A DNA stretch of 64,000 bases from Candidatus Arsenophonus triatominarum (GCF_001640365.1 NZ_LWMI01000010.1:359021-423020), one strand, 5' to 3'; numbered from the stretch's first letter, positions 21,008-31,438 are shown. Notes: generated from the letters alone by a model not told the origin. Program-made: numbers and translations.

Positions 21008-22047
21008 TATAGTGCCGCGTTATAAAACTGTTCCGTATCCACCTGCATCATAGCTTCTTCCAGCTGCTCAATTTGCTGGCGGTGAGTCAAAGCGGTTTCA
21101 ATCGGTTGAGGATTAATATTTAGTTTGCAAAAAAGTTGCTGATCTTTATCTTCTTTGGGATTAGCGGCCGTCAATAACTTACAGCCATAAAAGAGGGAGT
21201 TAGCCCCGGCCATAAAGCAGAGTGCTTGCATCTGTTCATTCATCTGTTCACGGCCAGCAGAAAGTCGGACGAAAGAGGTTGGCATCATAATACGGGCAAT
21301 AGCGATGGTTCGAATAAAGTCAAAAGGATCCACATCTTCATTATCTTCAAGGGGCGTGCCTTTTATTTTTATTAGCATATTAATCGGCACACTTTCAGGA
21401 GCCTGTGGTAAATTAGCTAATTGAACCAATAGCGCCGCCCGATCAGTAACCTTTTCACCTAAACCAACAATTCCACCAGAACATACCTTCATGCCTGCCT
21501 GACGAACTATATCAATCGTATCCAGCCTTTCTTGATAGGTTCGAGTGGTAATAATGCTGCCATAAAATTCAGGTGAGGTGTCTAAATTGTGATTGTAATA
21601 ATCAAGTCCAGCCTCCGCTAACCGGTGTGCTTGATGATTATTTAATTTACCCAGTGTCATGCAGGTTTCTAAGCCTAACGCTTTGACTTCTTTCACCATG
21701 GTTTCGAGATAAGGCATATCGCGTTCATGGGGATTGCGCCAGGCAGCGCCCATACAAAAACGGGTTGAACCGGCTTTTTTGGCTTGTTTAGCCGATTCGA
21801 GCACTTGCTGGACTTCTAATAGTCGCTCCGCTTTTAATCCGGTTTTATAGCGAGCACTTTGTGGGCAATATTTGCAATCTTCAGGGCAAGCGCCGGTTTT
21901 AATGGAGAGTAAAGTACTAATCTGGATCTGTTGCGGATCAAAATGTTGACGATGAACTTGCTGAGCTTGAAAAAGTAATGCAAAAAAAGGTAAATCAAAT
22001 AATGCTTGTGCCTGGCTAAGTGTCCATGGTTTTTCCATCTTCACCAT
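21007..22047 (-). CDS. bioB: Biotin synthase BioB
   Basis: Radical SAM enzyme inserting sulfur into dethiobiotin. The cluster motif CPEDCKYC follows SIKTGA. Conserved [34 protein letters not shown] and [22 protein letters not shown] carry ligands of both clusters. I choose the start at 22047 ([12 protein letters not shown], 346 residues) behind AGAGAG; the open frame to 22188 would run through the operator and is not credible. First gene of the minus-strand bio operon, divergent from bioA. Confidence 0.96.
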   Translation of the reverse strand: MVKMEKPWTLSQAQALFDLPFFALLFQAQQVHRQHFDPQQIQISTLLSIKTGACPEDCKYCPQSARYKTGLKAERLLEVQQVLESAKQAKKAGSTRFCMGAAWRNPHERDMPYLETMVKEVKALGLETCMTLGKLNNHQAHRLAEAGLDYYNHNLDTSPEFYGSIITTRTYQERLDTIDIVRQAGMKVCSGGIVGLGEKVTDRAALLVQLANLPQAPESVPINMLIKIKGTPLEDNEDVDPFDFIRTIAIARIMMPTSFVRLSAGREQMNEQMQALCFMAGANSLFYGCKLLTAANPKEDKDQQLFCKLNINPQPIETALTHRQQIEQLEEAMMQVDTEQFYNAAL

Positions 22048-22096
22048 TCTCTCTTCTGAAACAAAAAGTATTGCCAGTTTAAATAACTGCGTTATC

Positions 22097-22129
22097 ATGT
22101 CAACTAAAATAAGTAAAATTAGTTGACTA
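22097..22129. promoter_or_regulatory. BirA-type operator between bioB and bioA
   Basis: The half-site TGTCAACT at 22098-22105 and AGTTGAC at 22121-22127 are inverted with a 15-base spacer. This is the layout of the biotin operator bound by the BirA-biotinyl-AMP dimer (E. coli halves TGTAAACC/GGTTTACA). It lies in the 88-base divergent promoter region, close to the bioA start, as expected for joint repression of both transcripts. The birA gene is not in the window. Confidence 0.82.
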
Positions 22130-22135
22130 TGCATA

Positions 22136-23410
22136 ATGAAAATCGACGATCTTAATTTTGATGCGAAACATATTTGGCACCCATACACTTCAATGACGAA
22201 ACCAATACCGGCTTATCCTGTCGTGCGTGCTTCAGGTGTCGAACTTGAATTAGCTGATGGCAGAAAATTGATTGATGGTATGGCTTCCTGGTGGGCAGCA
22301 ATTCATGGCTATAACCATCCCGTACTCAATCAAGCCGCTACAGAGCAATTAACGAAAATGTCCCATGTAATGTTTGGTGGCATCACACATCCGGCAGCGA
22401 CTGCTTTGTGCCGACAATTAATCGATATAACTGATGATAAATTAGAGTGTATTTTTCTGGCTGATTCCGGCTCAGTTGCGGTAGAGGTGTCATTAAAAAT
22501 GGCATTACAATATTGGCAGGCACGAGGCGAAGCGCGCCACCAGTTTATTGCCTTACAACAAGGATATCATGGTGATACCTTTGGTGCTACGTCAGTTTGC
22601 GATCCGGAAAACTCGATGCATAGTCTTTATCGGGGTTATCTACCCGAACATATTTTCGTGCAAGCGCCTCAATGCGGTTTTTATCAGCAATGGCAAGCCG
22701 ACTCTCTGATCCCATTACAAAAAATACTAACCGAACAGGCCGACAAAATTGCTGCCATTATCGTTGAGCCGATCGTTCAGGGAGCGGGCGGTATGCGAAT
22801 TTATCACCCTAATTATTTGACGGCAGTGAGAGAATTATGCGATCGCTATAATATTTTGCTAATTGCTGATGAAATCGCCACCGGTTTTGGCCGTACCGGC
22901 AAATTATTTGCTTGTCAACATAGCGGCATTGCGCCGGATGTTTTATGTTTAGGTAAAGCGCTAACCGGTGGTTATGTTACTCTGTCAGCCACTCTGACCA
23001 GCCGTTCTATCGCAGAGACTATCAGCCTAGGTAAAGCCGGCTGTTTTATGCATGGGCCCACTTTTATGGGTAACCCATTAGCTTGCGCGATCGCTGATGC
23101 GAGCATAACATTACTAAGGAATAGCCCATGGCAAAAATGGGTGAAAAACATTGAAACTCAATTGATGGCTGAACTCTACCCATTGCGAGCTCAACCACAA
23201 GTTGTTGACGTGCGAGTTTTAGGCGCAATTGGCGTTGTTGAAATAAAAAGCCCCGTCAATGTGCCTGAATTACAACGTCATTTTGTTGCTGAGGGAGTCT
23301 GGATCCGGCCATTTGGTAAATTAATTTATCTAATGCCACCCTATATTATTACCGCTGAACAGCTGACTAAGTTAACGCAAGCGATAAAAAAAATAGTCAT
23401 CAAACTATAA
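22136..23410 (+). CDS. bioA: Adenosylmethionine-8-amino-7-oxononanoate aminotransferase BioA
   Basis: PLP aminotransferase that makes 7,8-diaminopelargonate with SAM as amino donor. 424 residues. The N terminus HIWHPYTSM, the PLP-contacting [29 protein letters not shown] and the Schiff-base lysine in [11 protein letters not shown] are all present, as is [14 protein letters not shown]. The start codon is only 8 bases from the operator and has no clear ribosome binding site, a point shared with no neighbour. It converges on pgl with a 12-base gap. Confidence 0.96.
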   Translation: MKIDDLNFDAKHIWHPYTSMTKPIPAYPVVRASGVELELADGRKLIDGMASWWAAIHGYNHPVLNQAATEQLTKMSHVMFGGITHPAATALCRQLIDITDDKLECIFLADSGSVAVEVSLKMALQYWQARGEARHQFIALQQGYHGDTFGATSVCDPENSMHSLYRGYLPEHIFVQAPQCGFYQQWQADSLIPLQKILTEQADKIAAIIVEPIVQGAGGMRIYHPNYLTAVRELCDRYNILLIADEIATGFGRTGKLFACQHSGIAPDVLCLGKALTGGYVTLSATLTSRSIAETISLGKAGCFMHGPTFMGNPLACAIADASITLLRNSPWQKWVKNIETQLMAELYPLRAQPQVVDVRVLGAIGVVEIKSPVNVPELQRHFVAEGVWIRPFGKLIYLMPPYIITAEQLTKLTQAIKKIVIKL

Positions 23411-23422
23411 ATTAAAAATAAT

Positions 23423-24371
23423 TTAGTTTTCAATTATATGGGTCGTGATCCACATCGGCCCTTTGCCAACTGGATACCGATCTAATGCTTGTAGCACGCC
23501 AGTCACCGCATCTATTTTATAAACCGCAATATGATTGGACTTTTGGCCTGCGGCCAGCAAAAAAAGACCGCTTTGATCAATATTGAAGCCACGCGGTTGA
23601 GTTTCGGTTGCATAAGCCGCCATCGGCGTTAATTCTAACCCCTCTGTTGTCACCTCGAAGTGGCGTATAATACTGGCAGAACGTTCACTAGCATAAAGAT
23701 GACGACCATTTGGCGTAATATGGATATCCGCAGCCCAAGGTTTGCATTCCGATCCGGCAGCCAAAATGTCACAATTTTGCTTTTGCTGATAAGGTTCAAA
23801 TGCAGAATAAACATTAATGGTGGCATCTAACTCATTTAAACAATAAAAAGAGTTCTGGTTGGGCGAAAATGCCAAATGGCGGGGCCCTGCGCCTTTGTTA
23901 GTTGTAATCCGATAGGCAACCTGTTCGGTTAAATGTCCATTGCCATTGATGGTATAAACGCGGATCTGATCTTCCGCTAAACAAGGGACAAATAAGTGTG
24001 AATTATCAAAACTTAGCCCCAATCCATGGGGATGTTTTAAATCGCCAATAACTTGAATTGGTGATTGAGCGATCCCCTGTTGATCAACCGGTAACACCAT
24101 TAAATTACCCTGATGGTAAGAGGGAATAAATAACCAGCGACCCTGATTATCAATTTCAATATGGGTTGGCGTGGCGGGAATAGCGGTAATGGCCTGTTGG
24201 CTAAGTTTTCCTTCAGCTGAAATAAGATAAGTAATAATCGCAAAATCAGGGCGGATACCAACATAAAGGTGTCGACCATCACGACTAAAATGTCAGTTTG
24301 CCCTTTTCATCCATTGACCAAACATGAATTTGCTTGCTTTCTGGACTGGCAACATACACTACCTGTTTCAT
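23423..24371 (-). pseudogene. pgl: 6-phosphogluconolactonase Pgl, frameshifted
   Basis: A beta-propeller lactonase of the oxidative pentose phosphate pathway (YbhE type). The natural start at 24371 reads MKQVVYVASPESKQIHVW and stops after KGKLTF near 24293. The rest continues in another frame from SRDGRHLYVGIRPDF to GKGPMWITTHIIEN. Compared with E. coli about 15 residues (the VPGQVQPM stretch) are missing at the joint, so a deletion of about 45 bases that is not a multiple of three is likely. The longest in-frame ATG product would be 225 residues, lacking several propeller blades, and is unlikely to work. Confidence 0.82.
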
Positions 24372-24971
24372 TGATTAACTCCTCAGAAATGATTCGACAA
24401 AATAGCCTCAGTTATCATATCCGATTTGCTGCTAAATAATGACAAAAATAGCCAAACGGTTAATAAAAAAATTTATTCATCAGCTGACTGATGTCACTAT
24501 GTTGCATGTTTTTATAAATTATCACTGTGTGCTAAAGTTTATATTTACCGATAATAATTTCCTGATTGTTGAGAGCCATTGAATATAGCCTTATTCAACT
24601 AAATTTAGTATTCAGATTATCACCAATTAAATTAAACCCTATAAAAATCTGTTGTTAAAAAGTAAAAAATAATATTATATAAATATATAAAATATTTATT
24701 TTGTCAATAAAAGCATTTTAACAAAAACGAAACAAAAATTAATATAGGCCATTAAAGATTTAATATAAAATTCACAATATTTTTTACTATAAGCAACATA
24801 TAAGCTGAGTTTATTTGACCAAGCGCTTTATATAGATTTTTATCAGTCTCGCATAATTAAGTCATAAATAACATCAGAAAGCCGTGAGCAAAATTTTAAA
24901 ATAATAAACCGAAAATACCAGGATGAACAGATTAACATCACTAAGTGTTAATAAAAAATTAAGGAATAGTA
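24372..24971. other. Non-coding, AT-rich
   Basis: About 600 bases with no credible reading frame, RNA gene or repeat that I can recognise. E. coli genes between pgl and ybhA are not present. Confidence 0.6.
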
Positions 24972-25538
24972 ATGAAACCCCGCGAAAATTTAATGGTAGA
25001 CCTAGAAACCATGGGAATCGGTAGTTGCGCCGCCATTGTAGCAATCGGTGCGGTTTTTTTTGATCCAACAACCGGTGAAACAGGTTCTGCCTTTTATCAA
25101 GCTGTCGATCTCTCTTCATCAATGTCTGCCGGTGGAACAGTTAATGGCGAAACCATAAAATGGTGGTTATGCCAATCCAATGAAGCTCGAGCAACGATTG
25201 CCAAAAAAAGTTTACCACTAATTGATAATGTTCTGCGTGAATTACATTTCTGGGCGCGCGAAAATGCACAAGAACGGATGGATGGTTTAAAAGTCTGGGG
25301 GAAAAGCGCTAATTTTATATTAAGAGGCGCTTATGAAAGATCAAATTTAGCCCCTTTTTGGCATGTCGGTAATGATCGTGATGTACACACTATTATCGAT
25401 ATGGGAATGAACCTTGGCTTTAATCTACAAAATGAGTTGTCAATCGTTAAAACGCAAGATAATGCGCTTAATTGTGCTCTTTATCAAGTGCATCACGTTG
25501 CCAATATTTGGCAAAAAATTATCCAACATGAGGAGTGA
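24972..25538 (+). CDS. 3'-5' exonuclease, Rv2179c/ExoVIII-like
   Basis: A 188-residue DEDD-type nuclease. The first acidic motif is NLMVDLETMGIG (Asp and Glu), the second region includes VWGKSANFILRGAYE, and the last includes NCALYQVHHVANIW with the expected His/Asp positions. Such proteins occur as phage-borne exonucleases related to RecE and as the Rv2179c-like exoribonuclease family. AAGGAA precedes the start. It stands alone between pgl and ybhA with no phage genes nearby, so it is probably a leftover of a lost prophage or island. Substrate unknown. Confidence 0.75.
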   Translation: MKPRENLMVDLETMGIGSCAAIVAIGAVFFDPTTGETGSAFYQAVDLSSSMSAGGTVNGETIKWWLCQSNEARATIAKKSLPLIDNVLRELHFWARENAQERMDGLKVWGKSANFILRGAYERSNLAPFWHVGNDRDVHTIIDMGMNLGFNLQNELSIVKTQDNALNCALYQVHHVANIWQKIIQHEE

Positions 25539-25743
25539 AAATTTATTCCAGTTAATGAAAATTACTGATGATTAATATCAAATACCAATAAACTCACATT
25601 ACGCTAAATTATTTGATAAAAGCTAGCTAAGTAGAAATAGCTAGTAATTGATAATAGTAAATATTGCTTAATACAAAAGTTTGCAAATCTGATTTGAAAT
25701 TATAATATTCGTTACTTCACTCGATAATAATTGCCAGTTAATA
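25539..25743. other. Non-coding, AT-rich
   Basis: Spacer between the exonuclease and the LPMO remnant; nothing recognised. Confidence 0.5.
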
Positions 25744-25864
25744 TTATTTAGCTTGCATATTCACATCGACAACTTGATAAAAGGCATTTACCGTATCAGC
25801 AATTGACCAAACACCTAAAACAACTTGATAACCAGTGCGTTGTGGAACATCACAATCAAAATAA

Positions 25865-26056
25865 CACGAGTTTCGCACCGACATATGAAATTCCAGAAAT
25901 GGCTTAAAAGCAATGGTTAATTTACAAGTTGCTAAAACGTATAAATTTGTTTAAATTACAATAAGTTGCTTTTAATTTATAAGATTTTGTCTATTTATAT
26001 ATTATGCTGAATTAAACTTAAAAATAGAGCGTTTTTTTATTGATGCGAAACTCGTG
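25865..26056 (+). mobile_element. Miniature IS701-type element, full length
   Basis: 192 bp inside the LPMO gene. The flanks AATAA and TAGTA do not match, which fits the deletion of LPMO coding sequence at this point. Confidence 0.92.
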
Positions 26057-26256
26057 TAGTAATAAAAAACTCCCATTTTTCTGTTCTGTGTGGCTGTGTT
26101 AGCGACCAACGAAAGGTGTTTTTGCCTGAAGTTAGCGGTACTTTTTCCAGCGATCAACACTTTGTTCATTGAGTTTATAAAATGATGAATTATCACCACT
26201 GGCTATCTTAACCATCACGAGCACCGCCTTGCGGAAAACCTTTCGGCCCTTCAATA

Positions 26257-26498
26257 ACCTGAGTTCGGGATAAGCGATAGTTGTGAGAAAATAAAAATAG
26301 CCGATTTATCAAAAAATATTTTAAAATCAAGAAGATAAAAAAGCAGGAAAATTCTTAGTGATAGCAGGTTAAAAAAGAAGCTATTTTTCTCTACTAAAAT
26401 CATAAAAAAACCAAAATTAATACTGTTTTATGTAATTATTTTAAATTGACTATTTGAATATGTGATAAAAAATTAGGATCTTTATCCCGAACTCAGGT
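26257..26498. mobile_element. Miniature IS982-type element (242 bp)
   Basis: Ends ACCTGAGTTCGGGATAAG and its inverse, identical or nearly identical to IS982 ends. The internal sequence is unrelated to the IS982 transposase and non-coding. The 7-bp duplication TTCAATA is at 26250-26256 and 26499-26505. It is inserted in the LPMO gene. Confidence 0.88.
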
Positions 26499-26690
26499 TT
26501 CAATAGACATAAGATCATATTCAACAGCGCCACAATTGTTATTTTCATGTATCCAACATAAAACTGCCCGGCTCTTAGGTTCAAAAATAAAACCATGCTG
26601 TGGTTCCGGTTTTGCAGATGCAGTTGCTATATTGGCAGCACACATTAGTGATAACGAAGCTAATAGTAATTTACTTTTGATTTAATACAT

Positions 26691-27359
26691 CCCTTGAATA
26701 ATTTCTACTTTTAATAATTAACACTATTTTTATATAACATTACTTACAGCAGGGTAAATTATTATGCCGATAAAACTAAAATATCAATTTAATTAATCTA
26801 TTTTTTGCTTAAAAAATATTTCACTTAAATATAAATAAAATAATATATTTAATAGGATATAAATATAATTTCAGTAAATCTTAGCTAAATTATTCTAACG
26901 TTATATTTAATAATAATAAAAATTTTAATTCATAAATAATCCATTTTTATAAAATATAATAAATTAATACCTAATTTATAATCTAACTAAAATATCAGTT
27001 AAAAATTAACAACCATCAGCATAATAAATTTAAAAACTAATATTAAAATATACTGTTCAAATAGCAGCACTTATTGTTAAAAAAGGCAATAAATATCGAT
27101 TTAAAATTAACAACATTGACATTAAATTAATAAAAATGGCCATCTATTAACTCAGAGGGTCAAAAATTTTTCTGCTTATTAATATTCAATTAGGGTAATT
27201 ATTTATTTTTTCGGGTTTAGTTAACGACTATTATTCGATATGATTAGATTTGGAAAAATTTATCGGTTTGCACCTGTAAGATAAATAATTTACTAAGTTA
27301 CATTGTTTAAAATTACTACCTAGATTAAATGCTATATCACTATTTAATGAGGGTGATTT
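26691..27359. other. Non-coding, very AT-rich
   Basis: Long runs of A and T with no reading frame or known repeat. It must contain the ybhA promoter near its right end; no operator recognised. Confidence 0.55.
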
Positions 27360-28178
27360 ATGTCATATCGCGTCATCGCTTTAGATCTCGATGGTACCCT
27401 ATTGGATCCACATAAACAGATCTTGCCACAATCTTTAGCAGCTATAAACCAAGCTCGTCGCCAAGGGATCAAAGTTATTATTGCTACCAGCCGCCATCAC
27501 GTTGCTATTCACCCATTTTATCAAGCACTGAATTTGGATACACCGGCAATTTGTTGCAATGGTACTTATCTCTATGACTATCATGCTAAAAAAGTACTGG
27601 AATCGGATCCGTTATCAGCAGCAGAAGCGACTAAGGTGGTTGCCTATTTACAAGGTACCAATATCAACCACTTGATGTATGTTGATGACGCCATGCTATA
27701 TCAACAACATAATGATGCTATTGAACGAACATTGAAATGGGCAGATTCTTTACCTAAAAATCAACGTCCCAATATCCATAAAATTGACAATTTTAATACA
27801 GCAATCCAACAGGTTACGGCTATTTGGAAATTTGCCACTTGTACGTCTGATATCGAAAAATTACGTGCTTTTAGCCAAACTATTCAACAAGAGCTGAAGC
27901 TTGCTTGCGAGTGGTCATGGTTTGATCAAGTTGATATTGCTAAAAAAGGCAATAGCAAAGGTTTGCGTTTACAACGTTGGGTCGAATCACAAGGTTTAAC
28001 GATGAAAGATGTGATAGCTTTTGGTGATAATTTTAATGATGTCAGCATGCTAACTGCCGCGGGTCTCGGCGTTGCAATGGGTAATAGCTGTGATGAGGTG
28101 AAAAAACATGCTGATATAATTACCGATCAAAATAGCGCGCCAGGGATCGCTCAAGTGATCCAAAAATATGTGCTATAA
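27360..28178 (+). CDS. ybhA: HAD-family pyridoxal phosphate phosphatase YbhA
   Basis: Cof-type HAD hydrolase, 272 residues. Motif I is DLDGTLL near residue 9, motif II TSRHH near residue 44, the lysine motif is KKGNSKG, and motif IV is FGDNFNDVSML. The cap-domain stretch AICCNGTYLYDYHAKKVLE is nearly the E. coli YbhA sequence, which in E. coli removes phosphate from pyridoxal phosphate and sugar phosphates. It converges on modC with a 67-base gap, as in E. coli. GAGGGTGAT precedes the start. Confidence 0.92.
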   Translation: MSYRVIALDLDGTLLDPHKQILPQSLAAINQARRQGIKVIIATSRHHVAIHPFYQALNLDTPAICCNGTYLYDYHAKKVLESDPLSAAEATKVVAYLQGTNINHLMYVDDAMLYQQHNDAIERTLKWADSLPKNQRPNIHKIDNFNTAIQQVTAIWKFATCTSDIEKLRAFSQTIQQELKLACEWSWFDQVDIAKKGNSKGLRLQRWVESQGLTMKDVIAFGDNFNDVSMLTAAGLGVAMGNSCDEVKKHADIITDQNSAPGIAQVIQKYVL

Positions 28179-28245
28179 AGGCTGTAAAGCTATTTGCACA
28201 ACTGGCTAACAATCTTTGTTCGCAAATATTGCATCATCAATAGAA

Positions 28246-29310
28246 TTAAAGCCGACGAGTTAGCGATAGACTCTTGATTTGGGCATAAACCCATTTACCC
28301 GGCTTTATTTCTAGCTCATCTCTTGCCCAGCGCGTGATCCTAGCCCAGATAAAGTGGCTATCTATTGCTAACTTAACATCCACTTGCTCGATGTCATCAA
28401 TGCACTCCATTACTTTGCCCCTTAATATATTACGAATAGTCGTTTGCGTTGGCTTATGTAAGGTTAAAGAAACGTCTGCGGCATCAATACGGATCCGAAC
28501 CGATTGACCTAATTGGAATTGCAACTGGGGAAGCCACAATCGTTGATCCGATATAGCAACCGATGTCATCATATAAAGGGTATGATGCTCGATCACCTTA
28601 ACATTTAAGATACTACTTAATGCATCAGCTTGTAACCAGGGACGTAAAACACTGCTCGACCAAATATCAGCTAACGGCGCGACTGCCTCAATTTTACCTG
28701 CTGACATAACAATTACATTATCAGCCAGCCGGACTATTTCATCCAGATTATGACTGACATAGAGAATAGGGATTTGGATATCTTGCGATAACTTTTCCAA
28801 ATAGGGAAGTAACTCTCTTTTGCGTGGTAAATCTAACGAAGCTAATGGCTCATCCATTAATAATAATTCAGGCGCGGTTAATAATGCGCGGCCAATAGCC
28901 ACTCGTTGTTTTTCGCCACCTGACAACATAGCTGGCAAGCGCGGCAATAATATTTCAATACCGAGCAATTGAACAATATCATCAAAGTGTGATTTCATTG
29001 CGCCAGACATGCCATATTGCAAATTACCTTTAACGCTATAATGTGGAAACAGGCGCACATCTTGAAAAACATAACCCATTTTACGCCTTTCTGGTGGTAC
29101 AAACAGACCTTTATCCGTATCGACTAAAACCCGATCATTAAAGATAATCTGTCCTTTATCAGGTCTGGTAAGCCCACCTATCATGTTTATCAGGGAGGTT
29201 TTGCCAACACCGGAAACGCCAAAAATAGCGGTGATCCCTTGAGTCGAAAGTGTGGTATCGGCATAGAGCGATAAATCCCCTAGCTGGTGTTGTAGACGAA
29301 AAGCTAACAC
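28246..29310 (-). CDS. modC: Molybdate ABC transporter ATP-binding protein ModC
   Basis: ATPase of the molybdate importer, about 354 residues with GTG start. Walker [11 protein letters not shown]-loop [11 protein letters not shown], signature [15 protein letters not shown], Walker [13 protein letters not shown] and H-loop YVSHNLDE are all present. The C-terminal half is the Mop (molybdate-binding) regulatory domain. The start GTG TTA GCT overlaps the modB stop (GTGTTAG), indicating coupling; a frame extending to 29349 runs into modB and is not needed. Confidence 0.95.
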   Translation of the reverse strand: MLAFRLQHQLGDLSLYADTTLSTQGITAIFGVSGVGKTSLINMIGGLTRPDKGQIIFNDRVLVDTDKGLFVPPERRKMGYVFQDVRLFPHYSVKGNLQYGMSGAMKSHFDDIVQLLGIEILLPRLPAMLSGGEKQRVAIGRALLTAPELLLMDEPLASLDLPRKRELLPYLEKLSQDIQIPILYVSHNLDEIVRLADNVIVMSAGKIEAVAPLADIWSSSVLRPWLQADALSSILNVKVIEHHTLYMMTSVAISDQRLWLPQLQFQLGQSVRIRIDAADVSLTLHKPTQTTIRNILRGKVMECIDDIEQVDVKLAIDSHFIWARITRWARDELEIKPGKWVYAQIKSLSLTRRL

Positions 29311-30002
29311 ATTGCCCCCAAACGTTTTCTGCCACAGCGAGTTAACCATTCAGAAAAAAGTAACGATAGCAAGGCTAAGATGATAGCAATAATACATAAA
29401 CGAGCTGCAGCTATTTCTGCGCCTGGTGTTTCAATTAGAGTATACATGGCTAATGGAATGGTTCTGGTTTCACCTGGAATATTAGAAACAAACGTAATCG
29501 TGGCACCAAATTCACCTAATGAACGAGCAAAAGCCAAAACCATACCAACAATAATTCCCGGTAAGATGAGCGGTAAGGTGATGGTAAAAAAAACCCGTAA
29601 TGGATTAGCACCCAATGTTCGGGCGGCCTGCTCAAGGCGTCTATCAACCCCTTCCAATGCTAATCTTATTGCTCTAACCAACAATGGAAAAGCGATGATG
29701 GCAGAAGCTAAAGCAGCACCTCGCCAACTAAAGGTAAAACTAAATCCAAACCAATCGTATAGCCATTCACCTATTACCCCATGGCGACCAAATGACAGTA
29801 AGAGTAGATAACCTACCACTACTGGCGGTAATACTAAAGGTAAATGGATCAGACTATCGAGTAATGTTTTGCCCGGAAAATGACAACGCACCAAGATCCA
29901 GGCCATTAATATCCCTAAAGGCAGACTCACCAATACTGCAACACTTGATACTTTTAAGCTTAAAATAATAGCTTGCCACTCATATTCACTTAGCATATGC
30001 AA
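29304..30002 (-). CDS. modB: Molybdate ABC transporter permease ModB
   Basis: Inner-membrane permease, 232 residues, five or six membrane segments. The cytoplasmic EAA-like loop reads [21 protein letters not shown], followed by [19 protein letters not shown], both typical of ModB. Lies 11 bases after modA. Confidence 0.95.
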   Translation of the reverse strand: MHMLSEYEWQAIILSLKVSSVAVLVSLPLGILMAWILVRCHFPGKTLLDSLIHLPLVLPPVVVGYLLLLSFGRHGVIGEWLYDWFGFSFTFSWRGAALASAIIAFPLLVRAIRLALEGVDRRLEQAARTLGANPLRVFFTITLPLILPGIIVGMVLAFARSLGEFGATITFVSNIPGETRTIPLAMYTLIETPGAEIAAARLCIIAIILALLSLLFSEWLTRCGRKRLGAMC

Positions 30003-30013
30003 GAATTAATTTC

Positions 30014-30790
30014 CTATAATGGACTAAAACCATAATGTTTAAATATTGCCGCTGCTGCCGGCGTTTTTAAATAGGCAAAAAAATCGTTAACCTGATTAGT
30101 CTGATGATTTTTAACAATTGCCATCGGGTATTCGATAGCGTTATAACTGTTCTCTGGAAATATGCCAACTACTTTAACCTTTTTACTCACCCCCACATCA
30201 GAGCCATACACTATGCCTAATGATGCTTCATTCAACTCAACTAATGCCATACCACTGCGAACATTATTGGTTCTAGCTAACATAGTATCAACGGTTTTCC
30301 AGGCGCCTAAAGAAACTAGTGCCTGTTTAGCATAGATACCAACAGGGACATGATCAGGATCACCGACGGCAATTCGTTCACCATTGGCAAGTGTGCGCCA
30401 ATCAGTTTTTTTGCTAATTGTGATTGGTTTTAGTGCTGAATTTATTGGCGCAATAAGAACTAAATTATTACCTAACAAAGTATGGCGACTGGCATTAACC
30501 ATAAGTTGTTTCTGTTGCACATAATCCATCCATTGTTGATCAGCAGAGATAAAAATATCGGTCGGAGCATCCTGTTCAATTTGTCTGGCTAACGTTGAAG
30601 AGGAAGCATATAATGCAATAATTTTAGTATTATGATCCTTTTCATATTGCGTTACGATATCATTTAAGGCATTGGTTAACGATACGGCAGCAAAAACGGT
30701 CACTTTATTCTCCGCCGCCCAATTTTGGGCAATGACCAACCAAAAAAGTGCAACCGCTGTCACTATTTTGGCAATATATTTTTTCATCAT
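30014..30790 (-). CDS. modA: Molybdate-binding periplasmic protein ModA
   Basis: Substrate-binding protein of the molybdate importer. Signal peptide in the first 30 residues, mature start near AENKVTVFAAVSLTNALND; conserved YASSSTLARQIEQGAP-type motif (APTDIFISAD) and VGDPDHVPVGIYAKQAL. I start at 30790 (MMKKYIAK, 258 residues) with AAGG upstream; a start at 30805 lacks a ribosome site. Confidence 0.95.
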   Translation of the reverse strand: MMKKYIAKIVTAVALFWLVIAQNWAAENKVTVFAAVSLTNALNDIVTQYEKDHNTKIIALYASSSTLARQIEQDAPTDIFISADQQWMDYVQQKQLMVNASRHTLLGNNLVLIAPINSALKPITISKKTDWRTLANGERIAVGDPDHVPVGIYAKQALVSLGAWKTVDTMLARTNNVRSGMALVELNEASLGIVYGSDVGVSKKVKVVGIFPENSYNAIEYPMAIVKNHQTNQVNDFFAYLKTPAAAAIFKHYGFSPL

Positions 30791-30814
30791 TGATACCTTT
30801 TTCATTATTTTTGT

Positions 30815-30838
30815 CGTTATATATATCAGGGTGTAACG
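30815..30838. promoter_or_regulatory. ModE-type operator upstream of modA
   Basis: CGTTATAT, eight bases, then GTGTAACG. This is the same layout as the E. coli modA operator (CGTTATAT-N8-ACATAACG) where ModE-molybdate represses. It lies 25 bases from the modA start. modE itself is not in the window. Confidence 0.82.
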
Positions 30839-31264
30839 AATAATGAAAGTCGTATGATATCGATAAAATTAAATTATCTTAGTTAGTTAAAAACAGTGGT
30901 AAACAGAATAAATGAGCGGTATAATAATTGCTAAGCATCTGTTGTTAAAAGGTAATTAACAACAAAATAAAAATAATTATATCATCTTGATAGTTAACAA
31001 AAAAATCAGCTTAAAATTTCAATTGCTGGAATTAGCTGATAAAAAACCGTTATTTTGCTTATCATTTAAATAAAGTTATTTATACAAATTTTATTTATTA
31101 AAGAATATAAAAAATTGGCAATTAATTATTAGAGACCAAGCTAATTAAATCAATATCATCCTCCATCCTGCTATAATTGTGTCACCATAAGTTAAATAAT
31201 GATATTTTTAAAATAATAACCCGCTAACCCTTGCTGAATAAAAGAAAACAACATTGGACAATCT
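30839..31264. other. Non-coding between modA and cycA remnant
   Basis: AT-rich, no reading frame or RNA gene recognised. Confidence 0.55.
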
Positions 31265-31438
31265 ATGAACGACAAACCATTATCATCGGTAACAAACATA
31301 GATCAAGGACAACTCAAACAAGGTTTACAAAATCGCCATATTCAACTGATTGCTATAGGTGGTGCCATAGGCACAGGATTATTTATGGGCTCAGGCAAAG
31401 CTATCTCTTTAGCTGGCCCGTCCCTTATTATTATTTAT

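Larger units (their letters stand above)
25744..26690 (-). pseudogene. Chitin-active lytic polysaccharide monooxygenase (AA10), pseudogene
   Basis: Read on the minus strand from 26690: a signal peptide (SKLLLASLSLMCAANIATASA), then the mature start region PQHGFIFEPKSRAVLC with the copper-binding His after cleavage, then GPKGFPQGGARDG, SVDRWKKVPL, a KWEFFIT strand, and the C-terminal [20 protein letters not shown]. Lesions: codon 3 is TAA, a 242-bp IS982-type element interrupts after MSIE, and a 192-bp miniature element replaces about 40 residues, which include family copper-site neighbours. Family knowledge: such enzymes oxidise chitin. The gene is dead. Confidence 0.85.

Noticed and set aside
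21007..22188. 393-residue version of BioB
   Set aside because: The extra N terminus would cover the BirA-type operator and the bioA start and is not family-like.
24100..24282. 60-codon frame in the pgl 5' part
   Set aside because: It is another frame of the damaged pgl; the homologous reading is in the frame beginning SRDGRHLYVG.
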